Source of the DNA: Bacillota bacterium
GTDB lineage: Bacteria; Bacillota; Clostridia; Acetivibrionales; DSM-1351
Assembly: GCA_023392075.1 (NCBI GenBank)
Contig: JAEVZU010000290.1
Span: forward strand, 1-12,246
DNA length: 12,246 nt
Direction: 5' to 3'
Under the pieces are notes generated by a model. The model did no database searches. It was not told the DNA's origin and was given only the letters and a program-made list of their open reading frames with translations. Position 1 is the stretch's first letter; the number at the start of each line of letters is the position of its first letter. The position numbers were made by a program, and so were the translations under genes. Below are positions 7,360 through 12,246 of this stretch, in pieces.

Positions 7360-7388
7360 ATTTTACTACATAATCCAAGACTTTACAA
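7360..7388 (-). promoter_or_regulatory. Promoter of the MBOAT operon
   Basis: On the minus strand, TTGTAA (plus 7383-7388) and TAAAAT (plus 7360-7365) are separated by exactly 17 nt and lie about 33 nt upstream of the start codon. This is a plausible sigma-A promoter for the MBOAT, SGNH and membrane-protein genes. Confidence 0.45.
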
Positions 7389-7456
7389 CAATATCAGGTG
7401 ACGGTGAATGTATCCCGAAACCCGAAAGAGAGGCTGCTGCAAAATATAACAAAAGA

Positions 7457-7738
7457 AATACATATGAAAAACTATTGACATAGTGCTCCCGTACAAACTT
7501 CAATAACTGGGTTGCTCACAAAGTACATGCCTGAAATTTGTACAGCTCAACACAAGTGTTTTTGCTGTCGCAGAACACTCAACATCCTGTCTCGGGTTGC
7601 TGCTCAAATCGGCTTCCTGCCGATTTGCCAGCTAAAACCCTTGTGTTTTGCCTACAATTTCTGGCATGTACTTTTAATTGAGCTGCCCATTTATTGAAGT
7701 TGTCCTCGCGCACTATGTCAATAGTAAATCCATGTATT
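7457..7738. repeat. Long foldback / MITE-like palindromic element
   Basis: The outer 16 bases ACTATTGACATAGTGC (7471-7486) are repeated exactly, inverted, at 7710-7725. The arms stay similar all the way in, through AACTTCAATAA, GCTCA, AAGTACATGCC, GAAATT and ACACAAG blocks, to a central perfect hairpin CAAATCGGC-TTCCT-GCCGATTTG (7605-7627). The left arm carries about 36 extra bases near the centre. AATACAT (7457-7463) and ATGTATT (7732-7738) extend the inversion beyond the 16-bp ends. There is no significant ORF. The layout is that of a miniature inverted-repeat element or a foldback repeat; a structured RNA is the alternative. No clear target-site duplication was found. Confidence 0.75.
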
Positions 7739-7786
7739 GCATATGTCTCATTGCAAAAGTCTCTTGGTTTTAGGGAGTAATTACCG

Positions 7787-8239
7787 TCAAACTTTAATTT
7801 TCACTACGATTTTTTTTACCTGTGTGGCATTCTTCCAAATGCAACCCGGTTTATGTATATCCTCAGGGAAAAATACCGCAAAGCCCCGTGCAGGTACTTT
7901 TACGCGGGTACCCTCGCTGTCCTTATAGAATACTATGTCCTTCTGCTCATCATATTCACAGGAGGGCTTAAAATCTGCTTTTAATCCCCATCCCATGCCT
8001 TCTGCACCAGCTGCCACATATTGAAGGTCGATATATTTCTCATGACTCTCCCATTTCTTATCATTTTCCGCACAGGTTTCATACTCCTGAACCAGTGCGA
8101 ACACTTCCTCTCCCTCAATGTCATATCTCCCAGCGGGCTTATTGTTTTTTACATAGTCAAATATGAATTCAAAAGCCTTCTTCAAATTCCTGTGCAGATT
8201 ATAATATAATTCCGCATTATCCAATGTATCAGCAATCAC
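7787..8239 (-). CDS. YhcH/YjgK/YiaL-family sugar-associated protein
   Basis: The protein is 150 residues, full length for the YhcH/YjgK/YiaL (DUF386, EbgC-like) family, a cupin-like beta-sandwich that binds a metal. Visible motifs are WESHEKYIDLQYVAAGAEGM (63-82, with H66 and D71) and FFPEDIHKPG (123-132, with H129), the usual metal and ligand residues. Members occur with sialic-acid, ascorbate or beta-galactoside use, and some act on anomeric or phosphorylated sugars; the substrate cannot be told here because no sugar genes are nearby. The start is GTG 8239 with GAGGG about 8 nt upstream. It is a lone gene whose end is 48 nt from the foldback element. Confidence 0.92.
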   Translation of the reverse strand: MIADTLDNAELYYNLHRNLKKAFEFIFDYVKNNKPAGRYDIEGEEVFALVQEYETCAENDKKWESHEKYIDLQYVAAGAEGMGWGLKADFKPSCEYDEQKDIVFYKDSEGTRVKVPARGFAVFFPEDIHKPGCIWKNATQVKKIVVKIKV

Positions 8240-8417
8240 TCAGATCCCTCATTTCATCATATTAATTAAATATCTTCTGTTATATTTTATACAAATAGTT
8301 TGAGTCAGGCAAATTTTCTTAGTTGAGCCGCACTCATTTATTACGGCATGTTTTCATATTATCTCTGCCTTCAGCCGCCTGGAGTAATACCTTATATTAC
8401 ACGCAACATTCCTGGTC

Positions 8418-8975
8418 TTAGAGAAAACAGTTATAAAAGTACTGAGGAACCTGTTCCAGTTGGGCCACCTTTATCCTTACTTCCTGCGTTAGAAGCTTCA
8501 TTTGTGTTACTTCCACCTGAAGTAACACATTCTCCCTGACCATCATTACGGAGTTTCTGGCTTTATCCTATTCAACCCACAGCTCATGGTTTTCATTGCC
8601 CAGCTTGAATTTGACCTTCAGAGTAAGTATTCTCCTTATTGTATCTGTGTAGGCAGGATTTACATGCTTAACGGTGTATTTATGCCCCAAAAGGTAAGAA
8701 GCAAAGTTCCGCCCAAAGCCCCTGGTATCCTCCAGACCGAATATGGGCTGCAAGTCCCCGTAAAGCTTTTTCACATCAGCCATGAATTTGTCATAGTCCG
8801 ACGGCCTGTTGGCGAAGGTAATCTCGCCTAATTTGTTAGTCCAGCAGTCCATAGCCACTGCCGTATATGTATCCTTATGCATATCGATGCCTATAAAAAC
8901 CCTCCTGCGTTTCTGATAAATACTATCTCCTCCGTTCCTTTGCTTTGTCTCCATAAAACCTGCCGGCAACCGCAC
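8418..8975 (-). pseudogene. Decayed IS110-family transposase
   Basis: The first open segment, about 135 residues, begins near GTG 8975 and has an IS110 N-terminal domain: RRRVFIGIDMHKDTYTAVAMD with the first catalytic Asp, GLEDTRGFGR with the Glu, and VKHVNPAYTDTIRR. The expected next motif with two more acidic residues (D-x-x-D-A) is missing, and the text jumps to GNENHELWVE, so an internal deletion is likely. A TAG stop follows (8568-8570). The same frame then continues for 49 residues (DKARNSVMMVRENVLLQ and on) to TAA at 8418-8420. The Transposase_20 domain is absent. A Shine-Dalgarno GGAGGAG sits inside the open segment before ATT TAT CAG, as if an original ATG had mutated. It belongs to a different subgroup from the intact copy at 1225. 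Confidence 0.8.
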
Positions 8976-9007
8976 TTTATGAGCGTTAGTCCAAAAACTT
9001 TAGTTCT

Positions 9008-9151
9008 ATGACCTCGCAAGGGAGCGTAAACCTATCCACTTTCCATGTGACAAATTACGTGATTTCAGGCATCACGAGCCTTGATTCAATTGTTGTGTGT
9101 GATATTAACTCTGTTGCAAAAGCATTGCAAGTAGATTCTGAGGCATTTTAA
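9008..9151 (+). CDS. Small unassigned ORF or gene remnant
   Basis: This 47-codon ORF (ATG 9008, TAA 9149-9151) reads MTSQGSVNLSTFHVTNYVIS and continues through SIVVCDINSVAKALQVDSEAF. The composition looks protein-like, especially the final 25 residues, but there is no ribosome binding site and no family I recognise. Because it lies among broken insertion sequences, a C-terminal relic of a larger gene is more likely than a functional small protein. It also overlaps the area where the leader or guide RNA of the decayed IS110 copy would have been. Confidence 0.2.
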   Translation: MTSQGSVNLSTFHVTNYVISGITSLDSIVVCDINSVAKALQVDSEAF

Positions 9152-9158
9152 ATAGAAA

Positions 9159-9209
9159 AAACAAAACAAAAAACAGAGAAGAAAATATGTTATAATTTTT
9201 TCTTCTCTG
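9159..9209 (-). terminator. Minus-strand terminator in the gene-poor zone
   Basis: CAGAGAAGAAAA (9174-9185) and TTTTCTTCTCTG (9198-9209) form a 12-bp perfect stem. On the minus strand it is followed by TTTTTTGTTTTG (9162-9173). It would stop minus-strand transcription before the IS110 remnant, but no intact minus-strand gene lies directly upstream, so the gene it served has been lost or replaced. Confidence 0.75.
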
Positions 9210-9660
9210 AATGTATCTGCGTTTTATGATGTGCTTTGTTGAAAGCAACGAGGGAAGTTTCCCCCCTTAAACCCCCGGCTGCCTCCATTTTAGCATGGGC
9301 AAAAATACCGGTCAAGATATGGTTCACCATGAACCATTGGGGATGTGCTATGCCTCATGGACTAAGTAGAAACCGGGCTGAAGGAATTAATCCGTACAGC
9401 ATACTTTCAGTCATCAAATTCCTTGCCCCCGTGTGGCGACGTGTTACCCTGTTTCCGATTTTCAAGCGACTATGGAGTCCGAATACACATGCACAGGTTG
9501 AGAAGGAATTTGAGGGCAATTTGACGACTGTTCGTTCCGATACTTAATCGAACAAATTGTGCTGAACCTAGGGGTCGAAATGATGCTGGTTAAAGAGAGG
9601 TGGCCGCGGTGCGCCCCCTCTCGGATTACATCAGCCCGCAATGCGGGCTGCAGCATTTTG
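9210..9660. other. Gene-poor accessory stretch
   Basis: Open frames exist on both strands here (up to about 100 codons), but none has a ribosome binding site, a recognisable family or protein-like composition. Local features are the hairpin ATGGTTCA-CCA-TGAACCAT (9319-9337) and the near-palindrome GGGAAGTTTCCC (about 9252). Base composition rises in GC from about 9590, unlike the flanking AT-rich DNA, suggesting a piece of transferred DNA. Confidence 0.5.
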
Positions 9661-9664
9661 CATA

Positions 9665-9749
9665 GGTGGTCGGAATTGGGGGTACAGTCACCTTTCAGGT
9701 GGTCGGAACATGAGAACGCCCGCATTTACCAAGGGGTTACATGGTGGTC
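9665..9749. mobile_element. Possible IS21-type end relic (GGTGGTC repeats)
   Basis: GGTGGTCGGAA occurs at 9665-9675 and 9698-9708, and GGTGGTC again at 9743-9749, with spacings of 33 and 45 bp. Multiple direct GGTGGTC-type repeats are typical of the terminal binding-site arrays of IS21-family elements. No istA or istB coding remains were recognised nearby, so this is a relic at best. Confidence 0.3.
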
Positions 9750-9795
9750 ATTACTGACACCTGTGGCTTTAAAAGAAATGTTCAAAGCCGATGCA

Positions 9796-9832
9796 TAAAA
9801 GAAAGGCAGTTATTTCTATTGAGATAACCGCC
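9796..9832 (-). terminator. Terminator downstream of the repeat pseudogene
   Basis: GGCAGTTATTTC (9805-9816) and GAGATAACCGCC (9821-9832) pair with one wobble and one mismatch around a TATT loop. On the minus strand it is followed by TTTCTTTTATG. It sits 51 nt beyond the stop codon at 9884, as expected for the end of the toxin-locus transcript. Confidence 0.7.
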
Positions 9833-9883
9833 CTTGCATATCTAAGCTATGATGGCAGGCTACTACACTCACCCTATTTCTTA

Positions 9884-10985
9884 TTAGTCAGCTGTGTTGA
9901 AAGCTTCTGTCTGGGAAGGGTCAGCTTCACCATCCAAGCTGACTGCGGGTGCATCTGCAGAGTATTTTCTAGCCTCTGCCATTATTTCTTCAGGATCAGG
10001 TTCATTTTCCGAACCAAGTTTTATATTGCCTATTGTTTCTTCCTTGCCGCCTGTTTTTACACCTTTGAATTTAGCCGGCTCTGTATGCTTTATCTGTACT
10101 GCCTTCTTTTTCGGGATACTGCCCTTTTTCACAGGTGCAAGTCCGGTAGGAGCAGGTACTTTGGGCAAAGCAGCCTGTGTTTTCTGTGTTTGTTTTTCAA
10201 GCGATGCCTTGGAAATATCCGCTGCCTGAGAGTATGCATGTAAAACCTGAGTCGGCGGATGGTGTATTCTTCGAATACTGTCTGGCCTCGTCCATTACAT
10301 CATCTGCGTCGGCTTCCGGGTCTGAGCTCAATTTAATGTCACAGGGTACTCCTTCCTGGGCCTTGCCTCCTGCTTTTTGGCTCTTAAAGGCAGCAGGTTC
10401 GTTATGCTTTATTTCCTTCACCCTGGTTGCGGCAGCTTGGAAACCCTTATCCTTTATTGCCGGCAGCCCTGTTGGTGTGACAATCTCAGGTATAGCAGCC
10501 TGTGTCTTTGCCCACTGCTTTTCAGCTTTTTCAACATTTATAGCACTTTCAGTCTTGCCTGCTTTTTCAGAGCCTGCGGGAGATTGGGCAAGTGCCTCAA
10601 CTAGTTAGGCTTCCTGTTTGTTCTGGGCATCTTTATTAGCAGTTGCTGTATTTTTTCAGCAGCTGTTTCTGCTTTTTTATTTTCAGCCGGTTCACCGCCC
10701 TCAATTGCTTTGTTTTGCTGTAAAGTTTCCTGCTTTAGGGATTCCAATTGCCGGGATTTCTGCGGTGAAGAGTTTTCCTTTGCCGGTTCACTCTCTTTTT
10801 TGGCTTACCCCCTTACCGGTATTGCCGCCTGCATTCCAGCTATTTGTACAGAAGACCCTGATGAGGCTGCCGTTCTGTTGTTCGGATTACCGGAATTGCT
10901 GTGTTCGCGCCTTTCTTTACGGTCCTGCTGTCGGTATCCGGCAGCCGAATTTCTGACTGTTGTTTTTCTGGTTTGTGTATAACAT
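9884..10985 (-). pseudogene. Frameshifted repeat protein downstream of the toxin-immunity pair
   Basis: Protein-like minus-strand sequence runs from about ATG 10985 to TAA 9884, but only by changing frame. From about 10960 the frame reads through SAAGYRQQDRKERREHSNSG and QIAGMQAAIPVRG to TAA at 10805-10807, then continues AKKESEPAKENSSPQ to about 10640. A second frame takes over (ATANKDAQNKQEA), is stopped by TAA at 10605-10607, and continues through repeat unit 2 to about 10245. The first frame then resumes for repeat unit 1 up to 9884. So there are at least two frameshifts, two stops and a further frame change near the start. The composition is Ala, Glu, Lys, Gln and Pro rich, without membrane segments. 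The family is not recognised; an accessory or delivery-associated protein of the toxin locus is a guess. Confidence 0.7.
9950..10523 (-). repeat. Tandem ~325-bp repeat inside the pseudogene
   Basis: Two homologous ~90-residue units are encoded at about 10258-10523 (unit 2) and 9950-10198 (unit 1), 325 bp apart. Shared features in order are EKQ..KTQAA.P, PTGL, an IKH.EPA.FK..K.GGK block, IKL.S, an acidic stretch, and M.EAR.YS. Both translate well, but in different frames. Conservation at protein level with divergence at DNA level argues that the region was under coding selection before it broke. Confidence 0.8.
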
Positions 10986-11097
10986 AATTATTCCCGTTTA
11001 AAAATGCTTCCGCTTAAATAAATTCTGTAGCAATTTAGTTCTCCATTTTTAAATTTACCGGAATTATAAGACTCATCTTTAAACCAGAGCTTTGATT

Positions 11098-11607
11098 TCA
11101 CATCACTTTATATCCGCTTTTAATAATATCACTTACCGATTTAGACGAATACTCCAAATATGTCTTATTCTTTGCTACAATCTCTGTTCTGGGTAAATAT
11201 TTTTTTACCCATTTGCTTAAATTTTTAAACCAATCACCTAAATCCTTTGGCTTTATAGTTAATTCCTTTTTATCATTAAAAAATTCCATTTCGACCCATA
11301 ATCTTCCTCTAGAAACCTCTTTTGCTTCATTCCTAATAATTGTTCGACTGAACTCTATTACGGGAGAAGCAATTGCATCAATATATTCTCTTCCATTATC
11401 TATTTTTTTAAGTATTAAATCTCCGAACCCTTCTTTATATAGATATAACTTAAACCATGCTTTTCCCGAAAAAGGTTCTGGAAGAGTATTTATTTTGACC
11501 GGATTCATATTATTTCCTTCAAACAAAACTATACCATCTGATAAAATATACTCGATAAATTTTTCTTCTGTTTCCTTATCCATCAGAAAATTAATTTGTT
11601 TTCCCAT
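11098..11607 (-). CDS. Probable immunity protein of the adjacent toxin
   Basis: This 169-residue soluble protein (ATG 11607, TGA 11098) has no signal peptide or membrane segment. Alternating hydrophobic and charged residues suggest a mixed alpha/beta fold; visible stretches include SDGIVLFEGNN, RGRLWVEMEFF, a WFKNLSKWVKKYLPR helix and a C-terminal SVSDIIKSGYKVM. The start lies 22 nt after the end of the toxin frame in the same direction, the standard toxin-then-immunity order of polymorphic toxin loci. The ribosome binding site is weak (AAGGG, about 11 nt upstream). I do not recognise a named immunity family; the call rests on position and size. It is intact, while the genes on both sides are broken. 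Confidence 0.7.
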   Translation of the reverse strand: MGKQINFLMDKETEEKFIEYILSDGIVLFEGNNMNPVKINTLPEPFSGKAWFKLYLYKEGFGDLILKKIDNGREYIDAIASPVIEFSRTIIRNEAKEVSRGRLWVEMEFFNDKKELTIKPKDLGDWFKNLSKWVKKYLPRTEIVAKNKTYLEYSSKSVSDIIKSGYKVM

Positions 11608-11629
11608 ACTTCACTTGCCCTTCATTTTA

Positions 11630-12246
11630 TTATTTATCATACGGATGATATTTAATTCTGGCACCATTATAATTATCCGCTCTCCTAATGTCTCTTATAG
11701 CCTTCTTTTCTCGTGATATCGGTGAGCTATATTTTTTTGTACTTTTACCTACTTGGTGAATTTCTGCAACTCGGCCTTGGCTATCTAATCCGACAACATC
11801 TGCAAACCTCGAATCCTTCTATCCACCTGTAGTGTCAAATCTGTATTCATATCCTGGAGTCAAACCTCTAGCCTCAATATCTTTAGCAATTTCATTTATT
11901 TTGTTTTGATGAAGTACTCCACCCTTTTTACCATATGGATTTGGAATATCGCCTTTTACTCTTAGCCTAGCAATAAGTTTCTTTGGATTAAATATACCAT
12001 AAATAAGTATGTATTTACCTTCAAGCTTAAATTCCAACCCTTTAAACTTGAATTTAGCCAGTATCTTACCCGTTAAATCATTGAGCTTCTTCATTCCCTT
12101 CGGGAATATATCACCCAGTCTCTTTATTACCAGCTTACCTTTTTCTATCAGGAATTTACCGGATTTTGATATCAGTTTTTTACCGGATTTTAAAAGGTTT
12201 TTTATACCTTTAACTGCTGATTTTGCAGTCTTTTTTATGCCTGATG
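11630..12246 (-). pseudogene. C-terminal part of a polymorphic toxin, interrupted by an in-frame TAG
   Basis: The frame is open from the window edge: 141 codons, then TAG at 11819-11821, then 62 more codons to TAA at 11630-11632 without changing frame. The first part has Lys/Gly-rich amphipathic repeats (KSGKKLISKSGKFLIEKGK) typical of the region before the toxin tip, then YGKKGGVLHQNKINEIAKDI and GLTPGYEYRFDTTGG. The part after the TAG continues KDSRFADVVGLDSQGRVAEI, then HQVGK and PISREKKAIRDI, which is where the predicted active site lies (a D...E-x-H pattern suggestive of a restriction-endonuclease-like fold; inference). A truncated product would lack it. The N-terminus is outside the window. 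A nonsense mutation is most likely; a base-call error or read-through is possible. Confidence 0.8.

Noticed and set aside
8348..8539. A 63-codon plus-strand open frame rich in Pro and Leu
   Set aside because: It runs antisense to the in-frame continuation of the decayed IS110 transposase and has no ribosome binding site.
9236..9547. A 103-codon plus-strand open frame in the gene-poor zone
   Set aside because: There is no start-site support and no recognisable motif; the open length is within what chance allows in this composition.
9791..10608. Several plus-strand open frames across the repeat pseudogene
   Set aside because: The minus strand carries the conserved repeat units and acidic/basic composition; the plus-strand frames are Phe/Cys/Ser-rich shadows without ribosome binding sites.
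11213..11716. A 167-codon plus-strand open frame
   Set aside because: It is the antisense shadow of the immunity gene and the toxin tail; the hydrophobic, Ser/Ile-rich translation is typical of reverse reading of Lys/Glu-rich genes.
1..12246. CRISPR array, tRNA genes or riboswitches
   Set aside because: No regularly spaced repeats with unique spacers, no cloverleaf with T-loop consensus and no known aptamer core were seen; the direct repeats present are two-copy or irregular.

Overview
This window looks like a chromosomal stretch from a low-GC Firmicute, most likely an anaerobic spore-forming clostridium (my impression is a Ruminiclostridium-type genome). The reasons are the Firmicute 5S rRNA, strong GGAGG-type ribosome binding sites, AT-rich spacers, the glutamate racemase, and the mix of MBOAT/SGNH acetylation genes with polymorphic-toxin remains. 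The genus is inference; the low-GC Firmicute assignment is firmer.

Layout. Bases 1-248 hold the end of an rRNA operon: 5S rRNA followed by two hairpin terminators. Bases 256-692 (minus) encode a small DtxR/MntR-like regulator with an inverted repeat in its promoter, but with the usual metal-ligand motif eroded. Bases 700-2900 are an insertion zone. It contains a complete IS110-family transposase (1225-2505), an upstream structured non-coding region that is a good bridge-RNA candidate (about 1005-1205), a 13-bp inverted repeat bracketing both (920-932 / 2518-2530), and a diverged 49-bp direct repeat outside it (731-780 / 2853-2901).

Bases 2902-7390 are ordinary minus-strand chromosomal genes: a small conserved Cys/Gly-rich protein with its own terminator and promoter, glutamate racemase (murI), a four-helix membrane protein, and an SGNH-type protein adjacent to an AlgI-like MBOAT acyltransferase. 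The last two form a probable O-acetylation module for a cell-surface or exported glycan. Bases 7457-7738 are a long imperfect palindrome (foldback or MITE-like, no ORF). It is followed by a YhcH/YjgK/YiaL-family gene (7787-8239).

From 8418 to the right edge the window is a decaying accessory region. It has an IS110 transposase remnant with an in-frame stop and an apparent internal deletion, about 900 bp with no convincing gene (including three GGTGGTC repeats that resemble the end of an IS21-type element), and a pseudogene made of two ~90-residue repeats broken by frameshifts and stops. Next come a likely immunity gene and the C-terminal end of a large polymorphic toxin whose predicted nuclease core lies behind a single in-frame TAG stop. 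Toxin and immunity gene are adjacent and co-directional, and the array of broken genes downstream suggests a toxin locus undergoing cassette turnover.

The best leads are the amber-interrupted toxin with an intact immunity gene, the frameshifted repeat protein downstream of it, the foldback element, and the IS110 element with its candidate bridge RNA.
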